DNA from: Sphingopyxis sp. BE259
GTDB lineage: Bacteria; Pseudomonadota; Alphaproteobacteria; Sphingomonadales; Sphingomonadaceae
Reading direction: 5' to 3'
Length of the DNA stretch: 64,000 bases
NCBI RefSeq assembly: GCF_031457495.1
Contig: NZ_JAVDWM010000001.1
Location: forward strand, 3,398,001-3,462,000
The notes under the pieces are model-generated. The model was not told where the DNA came from, ran no database searches, and saw only the letters and a list, made by a program, of their open reading frames with translations. Shown piece by piece: positions 15,968 through 25,944 of the stretch. The translations under genes were made by a program, and so were the position numbers. Within the stretch, counting starts at the first letter, position 1. Each line of letters opens with the position of its first letter.

Positions 15968-16037
15968 GCCGTAGCCGCGATCTGGGCGAAGGGAGTCCCC
16001 GCCCCTTGGCGCCCTTCGCCCCGATCGCGGCTACGGC
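15968..16037. repeat. long hairpin upstream of the diguanylate cyclase gene
   Basis: Inverted repeat with perfect 15-bp outer arms (GCCGTAGCCGCGATC at 15968-15982 and its complement at 16023-16037) continued by inner arms GGGCGAAGGG/CCCTTCGCCC. There is no T-run, so it is probably not a simple intrinsic terminator of the small ORF ahead of it. It may stabilise that transcript or be a dispersed element. Confidence 0.7.
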
Positions 16038-16116
16038 ATCGCGATTCTCAACATCGCATTAACCAAAAATCAGTCGCTGCGCGCCTAGCGTCCCTGGCTT
16101 GAAACAAGGGGACCGC

Positions 16117-17361
16117 ATGGTGCGAGGGGCGCGAATAGCGATGGTTGGAGCGGCGCTGCTTGGCGCCGCCGCGCCCGCGCGCGCGCAATCGTCGTTCGCC
16201 GACGCGACCAGCATGACCTGGGACGGGGTGCTGACCGGCGTGTTCCTGGGCCTGCTGCTCTTTTCGCTCGCTTATAACGCCGCCTTTTTCGGCTTGCTGC
16301 GCGAACGTTTCCTGATCTGGCAAAGCGCCCGCACCTTTTGCTATTTCGCGCTCGCGGTCGCCTTGTCGCCGCTGGCCATGGGACCGTGGTTGACGCCCGA
16401 CAGCTTTGCGCGCCAAGTCTGGATCACGATATTCTTTGACTTGAGCCTCGTCGTGTCGGGGGTGTTCCTGCGCTCCTATCTCGAACCCGGAATGATTGGC
16501 CCGCGGCTCTATCGCTGGCTCGGCTGGCCGCCCGTCCTGATCCTGCTCACCACCCCGGCAACACTGGTCCCCGACGCCTCTGGCTACATGATGCTCCGCA
16601 GTATCATGCTGGTCGCCATGCTGGCGCTGGCCGCGACGACGGTGGTGATCGCGCTGAAGCGCGGCAGCCGCACCGCGCGCTATCAGGCGGCAGCGTGGAG
16701 CGGCATCGGCGGGGTTTATGGGGTCAGCCTGTTCCACGATCTCGTGCTGGGCGAGCCGTTCGCCAGTTTCCTGTTCCTGCTGTTTCCGGCACTCGGGCTG
16801 GAAGTGATGCTCACCGCGTTCGGTATCCTCGATCGCCTGATGCGTCTGCGCCGCGAGCGGCAGGAGGCGCGCGCGCAGGCCGAGGCGATGCGGATCATCG
16901 CCCACACCGACCCGCTGACCGGGCTGCCCAACCGCCGCGCGATCGAGGAAAGTTTCAACGACGAACCGCCGGTCGCGATTGCGCTGGTCGACCTCGACCA
17001 TTTCAAATCGATCAACGATCATCATGGCCATGACGTCGGCGACCGGGTGATCTTTGCCGCCGGGGTCGCGCTGGGGTCAGGATCGGCGCTGGCGGCGCGG
17101 GTCGGCGGCGAGGAGTTTGCGTTGCTGTTCCGCGGCGCGCCCGCCGCGGTCGCGATCGAAGCCGATCGACTGCGGCAGCGGATCGGCGCCTATGTCAAAC
17201 AGATGGTGCCGCTGCTCGAACGCCCGGTGACGGCGAGCATGGGGCTGGTTCATATCGGCCGCAATACAAGTTTCGGCGCGGCGATGAAGTCGGCCGACAT
17301 CAACCTGTACGCCGCCAAGGAAAGCGGGCGCAATCGGGTGGTGTTTATCGAGGCGGCGTGA
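16117..17361 (+). CDS. membrane-bound diguanylate cyclase (7TM sensor + GGDEF)
   Basis: A 414-residue protein: signal peptide (cut near residue 23, ARAQS), a seven-helix 7TMR-DISM-like sensor region (about residues 38-240), a short coiled linker rich in R/E/A (242-258), and a C-terminal GGDEF domain with HTDPLTGLPNRRA, LVDLDHFKSIND and the active-site motif GGEEF at 330-334. The active-site residues needed to make c-di-GMP from two GTP are present. The inhibitory RxxD site that should precede the motif is absent (SALAARVGGEEF). Start ATG 16117 follows an AAGGGGA ribosome-binding site; six upstream codons are possible but less likely. Confidence 0.9.
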   Translation: MVRGARIAMVGAALLGAAAPARAQSSFADATSMTWDGVLTGVFLGLLLFSLAYNAAFFGLLRERFLIWQSARTFCYFALAVALSPLAMGPWLTPDSFARQVWITIFFDLSLVVSGVFLRSYLEPGMIGPRLYRWLGWPPVLILLTTPATLVPDASGYMMLRSIMLVAMLALAATTVVIALKRGSRTARYQAAAWSGIGGVYGVSLFHDLVLGEPFASFLFLLFPALGLEVMLTAFGILDRLMRLRRERQEARAQAEAMRIIAHTDPLTGLPNRRAIEESFNDEPPVAIALVDLDHFKSINDHHGHDVGDRVIFAAGVALGSGSALAARVGGEEFALLFRGAPAAVAIEADRLRQRIGAYVKQMVPLLERPVTASMGLVHIGRNTSFGAAMKSADINLYAAKESGRNRVVFIEAA

Positions 17362-17370
17362 CGTGCGGCC

Positions 17371-18879
17371 TCAGGGCTCCACAACGCGAAAGCGCAGCGC
17401 CTGCAGCGTGATGGGTTCGGTCGGCGCCAGCAGCAATTGGCCGTCGAGCTGCCCGCGCTCGCAGATCAGGCGAAAATTGGCCGACAAGGCTCCGGTTGGG
17501 GTCAGTTTTTCATGCTCCGAACAGCGACCAACGGCAGCCTTCAATCGCGCGAATTCCGCGGCCCAGTTTTCCGCCGACCGATCGAGCAGAAAGTTCATCG
17601 CCAGCCCGCCCTGGAAGCGATTCAGATTGCCCTCCGCATAAGCCGCGCGCACCCGGTTGAACATGTCCCAGACGGCGGGCGACGTCGTAATCCGCCGCTC
17701 GGGTAGCAACCCCGCCTGGTCCATCGCCACCGCGCTGTCCCACGCGGGCGCCGAGGGTCCGGCGTAGGTCCGGTTCGACAGGGCAAATATGCCGACGCCG
17801 TGATCGGGCATCAGCATCACATGGCTGCCGTAGCCGGGATAGCCGCCGCCATGCGCGAGCGTCAGGCCGAGGTCGCAATCCTGCGCGACGCGCCAGCCCA
17901 TGGCATAGGCCGCTGCCTGTTTGCAGGCCGTCGCGCCGCTGGCACCAATGCGGTTCGCCACCATCACGAAATTGAGCCCCTGCGCCATTTCGCGCACCGT
18001 CGCGCGCTTGACCGGGCCGGGGTCGGCGCCGTCGCGCGCCGGCCAGGCCGAAAGCAGGAAGGCGACCCATTTGGCATAGTCATTGGCGCTGACCTGAAGC
18101 CCGCCCATCGCGTTGAAGGCGCCGTCGATCATCTCGGGCTCCGGCGCCCAAGCGTCATTTTCCCAGCGATAGCCGCGCGCGTAATGCGCCTGCGGCGTCT
18201 TGGTCACGTCAAAGCCGCTGCCCGTCATGCCGAGCGGGGTCAGGATCGTCCGCTGGACATAATCGGTATAGGCCATGCCCGACGCATTGGCGACGATCCG
18301 GCCGAGCAAGGCGTAGCCGAAGTTGGAATATTCATGCTGGCCTTGCGGGACGCGGCTGAACGGCACCCCAGCGGCGATCATCTTGGTAAAATCGGCCTGC
18401 GGCAAGACTTGTTGCCGGTCGCCCCACGGATCGTCGGTGACAAAACCGCCGACATGGTGGAGGAGATCGCGCACCCGGATGCGCGGGCTGTCGCTGGTCG
18501 GATAGGTCCAGCGCTTCATTTCGGGGATATGGTCTTCGGCCAGATCGTCGAGGCGCAGCTTGCCGTCATCGCGCAGCTTGAGGATAGCGAGCGCTGTGAA
18601 CGCCTTGGTCATCGATGCGATGCGAAAGCGGCTGTCGGCGGTGACCGCGCTATTGTCGCCGAGATTCTGGACGCCAACGCCCTTCACATAAGCGAGCTTG
18701 CCGTCGCTGACGATGCCATAGACCATCCCCGGAACATGCGCGTCGGCCTGAAATTTGGCGAACAGCGCGTCGATTTCGGGGGTGAGCTGGTCGAGCGTCT
18801 TGGGGGCGGCGTCCTGCGCTAGCGCGGCAGGCGAGGCAGTCAGTACAGCCGCCAGAACAATAGCCAATCTTGCGCGCAT
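17371..18879 (-). CDS. exported serine beta-lactamase-like hydrolase (class C/S12 family)
   Basis: A 502-residue exported enzyme of the S12/class C beta-lactamase fold. Signal peptide MRARLAIVLAAVLTASPAALAQ. All three active-site motifs are present: SMTK at residues 89-92, YSN at 184-186 and HGG at 343-345. An extra C-terminal domain of about 130 residues (from about 370) follows the catalytic domain; the family often carries one of unknown role. Such enzymes are esterases, D-amino-peptidases or, rarely, beta-lactamases. The ATG at 18879 has GGAGGG 5 bases upstream. It lies after rimM in place of trmD, separated by a palindromic repeat. Confidence 0.88.
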   Translation of the reverse strand: MRARLAIVLAAVLTASPAALAQDAAPKTLDQLTPEIDALFAKFQADAHVPGMVYGIVSDGKLAYVKGVGVQNLGDNSAVTADSRFRIASMTKAFTALAILKLRDDGKLRLDDLAEDHIPEMKRWTYPTSDSPRIRVRDLLHHVGGFVTDDPWGDRQQVLPQADFTKMIAAGVPFSRVPQGQHEYSNFGYALLGRIVANASGMAYTDYVQRTILTPLGMTGSGFDVTKTPQAHYARGYRWENDAWAPEPEMIDGAFNAMGGLQVSANDYAKWVAFLLSAWPARDGADPGPVKRATVREMAQGLNFVMVANRIGASGATACKQAAAYAMGWRVAQDCDLGLTLAHGGGYPGYGSHVMLMPDHGVGIFALSNRTYAGPSAPAWDSAVAMDQAGLLPERRITTSPAVWDMFNRVRAAYAEGNLNRFQGGLAMNFLLDRSAENWAAEFARLKAAVGRCSEHEKLTPTGALSANFRLICERGQLDGQLLLAPTEPITLQALRFRVVEP

Positions 18880-18892
18880 TAAACCCTCCGAT

Positions 18893-18973
18893 CGTGCCGA
18901 GCTTGTCGAAGCACAGCTCTTTTTTGCACATAGAAAGGAAGAACGGCCCTTCGACAAGCTCAGGGCGAACGGA
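18893..18973. repeat. dispersed palindromic repeat (TTCGACAAGCTCAG type)
   Basis: Inverted arms CGTGCCGAGCTTGTCGAAG (18893-18911) and CTTCGACAAGCTCAGGGCG (18949-18967) followed by AACGG. The spacer contains TTTTTT. It separates rimM from the serine hydrolase gene and could terminate the ffh-rpsP-rimM message. Confidence 0.8.
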
Positions 18974-18991
18974 TTCTGTTGGGCCGTCGCT

Positions 18992-19486
18992 TTATTCGAC
19001 GAACGCGGCGTCGATCGTCACGCCATCGTCATTCCACGTCGGCACCGCGCGCGCGGTCATCGGGACCATGAAGCGTTTGCCGTCCGGGCGCTGGATTTCG
19101 AGGATGTCGCCCGCTCCGAAATTGTCGATCGCGACGATTTCGCCCACCGCGCCGCCGTCGGTCGAAATGCAGGGCAGGCCGAGCAGGTCGTGATGGTAAT
19201 ATTCGCCGTCACCCAGCGGCGGCAGCGCCGAGCGCGGGACGGTCAGCACCGTGCCACGCAGTGCCTCGGCACCCGAGCGGTCGGTCACCTCGGCAAAAGT
19301 CGCCACCGCGCCCTGATTGGCGGGGCGCACCGATTTCAGGGTCAGCTTGCGCTCGCCTGCCGCAAACACGGAAAAGGCGCGGAGAGACTCCGCGCCTTCA
19401 CCAAACAGCTTGAGCCGCACCTCGCCCCGCACCCCATGCGCGCCGGCGATGGCGGCCAAGGTGACGGGACGATCGGCGTTGGCCAA
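18992..19486 (-). CDS. rimM: ribosome maturation factor RimM
   Basis: RimM binds S19 and helps 30S 3'-domain assembly. The 164-residue product has the N-terminal RimM barrel (VTLAAIAGAHGVRGEVRLK) and a C-terminal PRC-barrel with LLGLPCISTDGGAVGEIVAIDNFGAGDILEI and KRFMVPMT. It follows rpsP by 3 bases in the usual order. An intrinsic-terminator-like hairpin lies within its coding sequence (19374-19398). The gene normally downstream, trmD, is missing here and found at 13206. Confidence 0.95.
   Translation of the reverse strand: MANADRPVTLAAIAGAHGVRGEVRLKLFGEGAESLRAFSVFAAGERKLTLKSVRPANQGAVATFAEVTDRSGAEALRGTVLTVPRSALPPLGDGEYYHHDLLGLPCISTDGGAVGEIVAIDNFGAGDILEIQRPDGKRFMVPMTARAVPTWNDDGVTIDAAFVE
19374..19398 (-). 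terminator. terminator-like hairpin inside rimM
   Basis: Perfect 11-bp inverted repeat AAGGCGCGGAG / CTCCGCGCCTT with a 3-base loop, at codons about 30-38 of rimM. On the minus strand it is followed at once by TTCC and a little later TGTTT, a weak U-tract. It may be a site of attenuation or pausing, or chance from GC-rich codons. Evidence is structural only. Confidence 0.4.
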
Positions 19487-19489
19487 GAC

Positions 19490-20182
19490 TTAGGCCTTGG
19501 CTTCTTCGCCAGCTTCTTCAGCAGGCGCGTCTTCGGCGGCGGCTTCTTCAGCAACCGGAGCAGCCGGCGCTTCTTCGGCCGGGCCGCCTTCGGCAGCCTG
19601 TTCGGCCATCGCGGTCGCATCTTCGGCGGTCGCGTCGGCCGGGGTTTCGTCGGCGACAGCGTCGGCAACGGCTTCGGCGGTGGCTTCGCTCTTCACCGAA
19701 CCGGTTGCATCCGATTCAGCGGCTTCGGGAGCAGCAACTTCTTCAGCCGGCGCTTCTTCAGCGGCCACTTCCGGAGCGGCTTCTTCGACCGCTTCGGGTT
19801 CGGGCGCCGGAGCGGCAGCAGCAGCGGCTGCGGCTTCTTCGGCGTCAGCGATCTTCTGGGCCTTTTCCTCGGCACGTTCCTTGGCCTTTTCGCCCGGGAC
19901 CGCCTTGTTCGGGTTGTTGCGCGCGGCGCGTTCCTGGACCCCGGCGGCGTCGAGGAAGCGGGCGACCCGGTCGCTCGGCTGGGCGCCGACGCTCAGCCAA
20001 TGCTTCGCGCGGTCGGCGTCGAGTTTGATGCGCTCGGGATTGTCCTTGGCGAGCAGCGGGTTGTAGCTGCCGATGCGTTCGATGAAACGGCCATCGCGCG
20101 GGCTGCGCGAATCGGCGACGACGATCTTGTAGTAAGGACGCTTTTTAGAACCGCCGCGGGCGAGGCGAATAGCAGTAGCCAT
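19490..20182 (-). CDS. rpsP: 30S ribosomal protein S16 with long acidic Ala/Glu tail
   Basis: The first 80 residues are canonical S16 ([57 protein letters not shown]). Most S16 proteins end at 80-90 residues, and alphaproteobacterial ones often have a modest tail. This one has 230 residues: a charged helix (residues about 96-115, [19 protein letters not shown]) and then more than 110 residues composed almost only of Ala, Glu, Pro, Val, Asp and Thr. The tail is strongly acidic, low in complexity and probably unstructured on the ribosome surface. It follows ffh by 53 bp and precedes rimM by 3 bp. Confidence 0.96.
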   Translation of the reverse strand: MATAIRLARGGSKKRPYYKIVVADSRSPRDGRFIERIGSYNPLLAKDNPERIKLDADRAKHWLSVGAQPSDRVARFLDAAGVQERAARNNPNKAVPGEKAKERAEEKAQKIADAEEAAAAAAAAPAPEPEAVEEAAPEVAAEEAPAEEVAAPEAAESDATGSVKSEATAEAVADAVADETPADATAEDATAMAEQAAEGGPAEEAPAAPVAEEAAAEDAPAEEAGEEAKA

Positions 20183-20235
20183 GATATTTTCCTTTTGTCT
20201 GTAAACTGAAATTGGAAACTGAAAATCGGGTGTAA

Positions 20236-21678
<1,443 letters not shown>

Positions 21679-21908
21679 CGCCACAAATCCTTCGTTTCGA
21701 CGCCCGCAACGCAAAACACGCCGGTGAGCGAAACCTCGCCAACCAGCGGTTATCCGTGGACACAACTTCCGTCGCGGACATCGATATGCCCGGTCGCAAG
21801 ATGCGGCCGAACGGGGCGCCATTACACCGATCACCCGGCAAAGGCAAGCGAGCGCCGGGGATGGCGACTTAACCCAAATTTCACCGCTTTGCGTGCATTA
21901 AGGCGGCG

Positions 21909-23570
21909 ATGGTGGGGAAAATTCATATGATGGCAACGCCGAAGCAACCCGATCGCAGCGAGAGCGCCAAGCGCGACATCGTCGCCGGCGGTATCGTCGT
22001 CGCGGCGATCCTGTTGTTCGTCGGCACCGGCAGTACCGTCCTGCAAGCAGTCGTCCACACGCTGATCGGCATCGGCGGCGGCCCAGACCGCGCGCTGGCC
22101 GCGGCGATGGTGCTCAACGTCGCGCTGATCCTGTTCGGCTGGCGTCGTTACGAAGACCTGAACCGCGAAATCCGCGAGCGGACCGAGGCCGAGCAGCGCG
22201 CCCGCTATCTGGCCGATACCGATCCGCTTACCGGCTTCCTCAATCGCCGGTCCCTGCTGGCCACGGGGCAGCAACAGGTCGCCGATGCGGTCGCCAACCA
22301 GCGCCAGGTCGCGCTGTTCCTGCTCGACCTCGACCATTTCAAGACCGTCAACGACATCCATGGCCACGCCGCGGGCGACCGCGTGCTCCAGGTCGCCGCC
22401 GAGCGCATTTCGGCGATCCTGCCGCCCAATGCGACCAAAGCGCGGCTGGGCGGCGACGAATTTGTCGCGATGCTGGCGTTCGAGCCCGCAGCGCATGCCG
22501 ATATCGACGCGCTTGCCGCCGAGCTGGTCGCGGCGCTGGAAAATTCGATCACCCACGACGGCCAGCAAATCCGCATCGGCGCATCGCTGGGCATCGCGCT
22601 CGCCGACGATGCCAGCGTGACCATGGAAACGATGGTCCGGCAGGCCGACATCGCGATGTATCATTGCAAGGACGAAGGGCGGAACCGCTTCTGCTGGTTC
22701 GAACCCGGCATGGAAATGGCGGTCCAGGTCCGCAACCAGATCGAAACCGGCATTCGGGAAGGCATGCCGCGCGGGGAATTCGTGCCGCATTTCGAACCAC
22801 AGGTGGACATCGCCACGGGTCGGCTGGTCGGCTTTGAAATGCTGATGCGCTGGGAATCGCCCGAATATGGCATGATCCCGCCCGAACGTTTCATCCCGGT
22901 GGCCGAGGAAAGCGGGCTGATCGGCGAATTGTCGTTGCAGGTCATCCGGGCCGCGATGGAGATTGCCAAGCGCTGGGATCCGTCGATCCTGCTCGCGGTG
23001 AATATCTCGCCGCAGCAGTTGAAGGACCCGTGGTTCAGCCAGAAGCTGACCAAGCTGCTCGTCGAAGTCGGTTTCCCGGCCAACCAGCTTGAGGTCGAGA
23101 TTACCGAAAGCTCGTTGTTCGAAAATCTGCCGCTCGTCCGTTCGATCGTCACCAGTTTGAAGAACCAAGGCGTGTCGCTGAGCCTCGACGATTTCGGGAC
23201 CGGCTATTCCTCGCTGTCGCACCTGCGCGCGTTGCCGTTCGACCGGATCAAGATCGACCGCAGCTTCGTCGCCGCAATGCGCGGCAGCCCCGATGCCCAG
23301 GCCATCGTCGTGGCGATCGTGCGACTGGGCGAAAGCCTGGCGATGCCGATCACCGCCGAAGGCGTCGAGGACGAGGCGACCGCGATCGAACTGACCCGGC
23401 TGGGCTGTGCCAAGGGTCAGGGCTGGTATTTCGGCCGCGCCGCATCCGCCGCCGACACCGAACGCCTACTCGCCGACCGTGGGTTGCTCCGTGCGCCAAT
23501 GGTGCCGCCGACAAGTCCGGATACGGGTTCGGACACCGAGGGCGCAGAACCGCTGCGCAAAACGGCGTAA
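21909..23570 (+). CDS. membrane GGDEF-EAL c-di-GMP signalling protein
   Basis: A 553-residue protein with two N-terminal membrane helices (about 24-52 and 62-78), a short helical linker, a GGDEF domain (TDPLTGFLNRR at 104-114, GGDEF at 181-185) and an EAL domain. The EAL signature reads EML (310-312), but the metal-binding and catalytic residues are kept: Asn365 in NIS, Glu400 in ITES, DDFGTGYSSL at 427-436, KIDRSF, and EGVED. It can therefore plausibly be a phosphodiesterase, a cyclase or both. It is divergent from ffh across 230 bp with no obvious feature. ATG 21909 is annotated; ATG 21927 is an alternative. Confidence 0.92.
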   Translation: MVGKIHMMATPKQPDRSESAKRDIVAGGIVVAAILLFVGTGSTVLQAVVHTLIGIGGGPDRALAAAMVLNVALILFGWRRYEDLNREIRERTEAEQRARYLADTDPLTGFLNRRSLLATGQQQVADAVANQRQVALFLLDLDHFKTVNDIHGHAAGDRVLQVAAERISAILPPNATKARLGGDEFVAMLAFEPAAHADIDALAAELVAALENSITHDGQQIRIGASLGIALADDASVTMETMVRQADIAMYHCKDEGRNRFCWFEPGMEMAVQVRNQIETGIREGMPRGEFVPHFEPQVDIATGRLVGFEMLMRWESPEYGMIPPERFIPVAEESGLIGELSLQVIRAAMEIAKRWDPSILLAVNISPQQLKDPWFSQKLTKLLVEVGFPANQLEVEITESSLFENLPLVRSIVTSLKNQGVSLSLDDFGTGYSSLSHLRALPFDRIKIDRSFVAAMRGSPDAQAIVVAIVRLGESLAMPITAEGVEDEATAIELTRLGCAKGQGWYFGRAASAADTERLLADRGLLRAPMVPPTSPDTGSDTEGAEPLRKTA

Positions 23571-23572
23571 AC

Positions 23573-23753
23573 TTCTTCCCTCCCCCTTGATGGGGGAGGA
23601 GCGAGACTTGCCAGCTCGCTGGCTTAGTCGCAGCGGTAGGGGTGCGCTCGCGCCCTGAAACAGCGGTGCAAGAACGCACCATCACCCCCATCCAACTCCG
23701 CCTAATCGCTGCGCGATAAGGCTCCATATCCTTCCCCCATCAAGGGGGAAGGT
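23573..23753. repeat. composite inverted-repeat element before dapF
   Basis: A 180-bp element with related ends: CTCCCCCTTGATGGGGGAGG near 23579-23598 and CCTTCCCCCATCAAGGGGGAAGG near 23730-23752. Each end is itself a palindrome. The interior has CTCGCTGGCTTAGTCGC and GGGTGCGCTCGCGCCC. Its plan matches the element at 7377-7522, though the sequence differs. It fills most of the gap between the GGDEF-EAL gene and dapF. Confidence 0.75.
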
Positions 23754-23803
23754 CCATATGGCTCGCTAGACTTCCCCGCCCTGCGCCCTTACATGCGCGG
23801 ACT

Positions 23804-24610
23804 ATGGCGGACCGCTTCACCAAGATGCATGGGCTGGGCAACGACTTCGTCGTCATCGACGCGCGCACAAACGCAGTCGAGATGACGCCCGCGCGCGCCC
23901 ACGCCATCGCCGACCGGCGGCATGGCATCGGCTGCGATCAGCTGATCCTGCTCGAGACATCGACCAAGGCGGATGTGCGGATGCGGATTTTCAACGCCGA
24001 CGGCAGCGAGGTCGAGGCGTGCGGCAATGCGACGCGCTGTGTCGCAACCCTGATCGGGCGGGCCGCGGTGATCGAAACGCTGGGTGGGATGCTGCGCGTC
24101 ACCCCGGCCGACGGCGGCGCCGAAGTCGTACTGGGCGAGCCGTCGTTCGACTGGGAGCATATTCCGCTGGCGATGCCGATGGACACCCGCGACATGCCGG
24201 TCGCGTGGGACGAGCTGGAACATGGCGCGGCCGTCAACGTCGGCAATCCGCACATCGTATTTTTTGTGCCCGAGGCCGATGCGGTCGCGCTTGACGCGCT
24301 TGGCCCGCGGATCGAGACCGACCCGCTGTTCCCCGAACGCGTCAACGTCAATGTCGCGAGCCTGGACGGCGACAACCAATTGCAACTGCGCGTGTGGGAG
24401 CGCGGCGTCGGATTGACGCAAGCGTGCGGCACCGGCGCCTGCGCGACTGCGGTCGCGGCGATCCGCGCGGGGCTGGTGCAGTCGCCGGTCACCGTCGCGC
24501 TGCCCGGCGGCGACCTGATCATCCGCTGGGCGCCGGGCGAGCCGATCGTGATGAGCGGCGCCGCGACGCGGGTGTATGAGGGCGAGACCGACTGGGCACA
24601 GTTCGGATGA
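23804..24610 (+). CDS. dapF: diaminopimelate epimerase
   Basis: Converts LL- to meso-diaminopimelate for lysine and peptidoglycan synthesis, without cofactor, using two cysteines. Both are visible: Cys73 in EACGNATRC and Cys208 in QACGTGACA. The N-terminal FTKMHGLGNDFVVID is diagnostic and the 268-residue length is normal. It overlaps mtaB by 4 bases (ATGA) and heads the dapF-mtaB-ftsY-yciB operon. Confidence 0.97.
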   Translation: MADRFTKMHGLGNDFVVIDARTNAVEMTPARAHAIADRRHGIGCDQLILLETSTKADVRMRIFNADGSEVEACGNATRCVATLIGRAAVIETLGGMLRVTPADGGAEVVLGEPSFDWEHIPLAMPMDTRDMPVAWDELEHGAAVNVGNPHIVFFVPEADAVALDALGPRIETDPLFPERVNVNVASLDGDNQLQLRVWERGVGLTQACGTGACATAVAAIRAGLVQSPVTVALPGGDLIIRWAPGEPIVMSGAATRVYEGETDWAQFG

Positions 24611-25944
24611 GCGTCAAAATGATGGACGGCCCCGAAGTCGTCAATTTCGGATGTCGGCTGAATATCGCCGAGGGTGAAGCGATCCGCGCCGCGGCGGTCG
24701 AAGCGGGAGCACGCGATACCATCATCTTCAACAGCTGCGCAGTGACCGACGAAGCGGTGCGGCAGGCGCGGCAGGCGGTGCGGCGCGCGCTGCGTGAGCG
24801 GCCGGGGGCGGATGTGGTCGTGACCGGGTGCGCGGCGGAGCTCGAGGCCGCGCGGTTTGCAGGCATGGGCGCGCGGGTGGTGCGCAATGATGCAAAGGGG
24901 TTGACTGGAAGTTATCAAGACAAGGTCGGTGCTTCGACAAGCTCAGCACGAACGGAATTTGAAGACGGTTCAATCTCTCAACCGTTTGCGCTTAGCTTGC
25001 CGGAGTCGAAGAGGGCGCGGGGCGCCAACGGCCGTGCTTCTTCTCCCTATACCCCCGCCCTCTCCGGCGCCGACCACGCGCGCGCCTTTCTGGGTGTGCA
25101 GACCGGTTGCTCGCATAGTTGCACCTTCTGCGCGACGGTCATGGCGCGCGGGACGGCGCGGTCGGCGACGGTTGCCGCAGTGGTCGATGCAGCGCGCACC
25201 GCGCTCGATCGCGGTCAGCGCGAAATCATCCTGACCGGGGTCGATCTGGCGAGTTATGGCGATGACAGCGGCACCACGCTTGCGACGCTGGTCGAAGCGC
25301 TGCTCGCGCTGCCCGACCTTGCCCGACTGCGCCTCTCCTCGCTCGACCCGAACCGCATCGACGACCATCTGTTCGCGCTGCTGACACAGGAAGCGCGCAT
25401 CATGCCGCATGTTCACCTGTCGTTGCAGGCCGGCGACGACATGGTGCTGACGCGGATGAAGCGCCGCCATCGCCGCGCCGATGTTGTCGCGCTTGTGGCG
25501 CGGCTCAAAGCGGCGCGACCCGAGATTGCGATCGGCGCCGACCTGATCGCGGGTTTTCCGACCGAAGATGACGCGATGTTTGCGGGTTCGCTGGCGCTGA
25601 TCGACGATTGCGACATCGTCTTTGGCCATATCTTTCCTTACAGCCCGCGCGCCGGAACCGCCGCGGCGCGGATGCCGCAGGTCGAGCGCACCATCGCGCG
25701 CGAACGCGCCGCAACGCTGCGCGAGGCCAATGCGCGGCGGCGCCACAACTGGCTCGACCGCCAGATCGGTGTCTCCGCATCGATGCTGGTCGAGCGCGAC
25801 GGGCTGACCGGCCATGCCGAAAATTTTGCCGCCATCCGCCTGACCGCGCCCGCCGCGCCGGGTACCATCATCGCCGCGCGGATGGCCGCGCGCGACGGAG
25901 ACCGCATGATCGCCACCCCCATGATAGAGGACATCGCCGCATGA
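24607..25944 (+). CDS. mtaB: tRNA-t6A37 methylthiotransferase (MtaB, MiaB family) with inserted repeat peptide
   Basis: A radical-SAM enzyme that adds a methylthio group to t6A37 of tRNAs. The N-terminal UPF0004 domain supplies three Fe-S cysteines (16 in NFGCRLN, 44 in FNSCAVT, 75 in VTGCAAE), and the radical-SAM cluster motif is C168-SHS-C172-TF-C175. Between the two domains, where relatives have a short linker, this protein has about 50 extra residues. Codons 108-118 (24928-24960) are an in-frame copy of the dispersed TTCGACAAGCTCAGCACGAACGG repeat. The frame stays open throughout and all catalytic residues survive, so I call it functional. The stop overlaps the ftsY ATG. Confidence 0.93.
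   Translation: MSVKMMDGPEVVNFGCRLNIAEGEAIRAAAVEAGARDTIIFNSCAVTDEAVRQARQAVRRALRERPGADVVVTGCAAELEAARFAGMGARVVRNDAKGLTGSYQDKVGASTSSARTEFEDGSISQPFALSLPESKRARGANGRASSPYTPALSGADHARAFLGVQTGCSHSCTFCATVMARGTARSATVAAVVDAARTALDRGQREIILTGVDLASYGDDSGTTLATLVEALLALPDLARLRLSSLDPNRIDDHLFALLTQEARIMPHVHLSLQAGDDMVLTRMKRRHRRADVVALVARLKAARPEIAIGADLIAGFPTEDDAMFAGSLALIDDCDIVFGHIFPYSPRAGTAAARMPQVERTIARERAATLREANARRRHNWLDRQIGVSASMLVERDGLTGHAENFAAIRLTAPAAPGTIIAARMAARDGDRMIATPMIEDIAA
24928..25011. repeat. dispersed repeat inside the mtaB coding sequence
   Basis: 24928-24960 holds the repeat arm GCTTCGACAAGCTCAGCACG followed by AACGGAATTT, nearly the same as in intergenic copies. 24982-25011 (CCGTTTGCGCTTAGCTTGCC then GGAGTCGAAG) looks like a decayed opposite arm. 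Together they would encode a linker between the MtaB domains. Confidence 0.75.

Noticed and set aside
18755..20209. 484-codon open frame antisense to rimM and rpsP
   Set aside because: Its Gly/Phe/Ser-rich stretch is the mirror of the Ala/Glu tail of S16. Both genes on the other strand are certain.
22838..22846. EML in place of EAL in the GGDEF-EAL protein, as sign of an inactive phosphodiesterase
   Set aside because: Only the glutamate of the motif is catalytic and it is kept. All other metal-binding and catalytic residues are present, so the change is tolerated variation.
24607..25944. mtaB as a pseudogene broken by repeat insertion
   Set aside because: The insert is in frame, no stop arises and all six cluster cysteines are kept.
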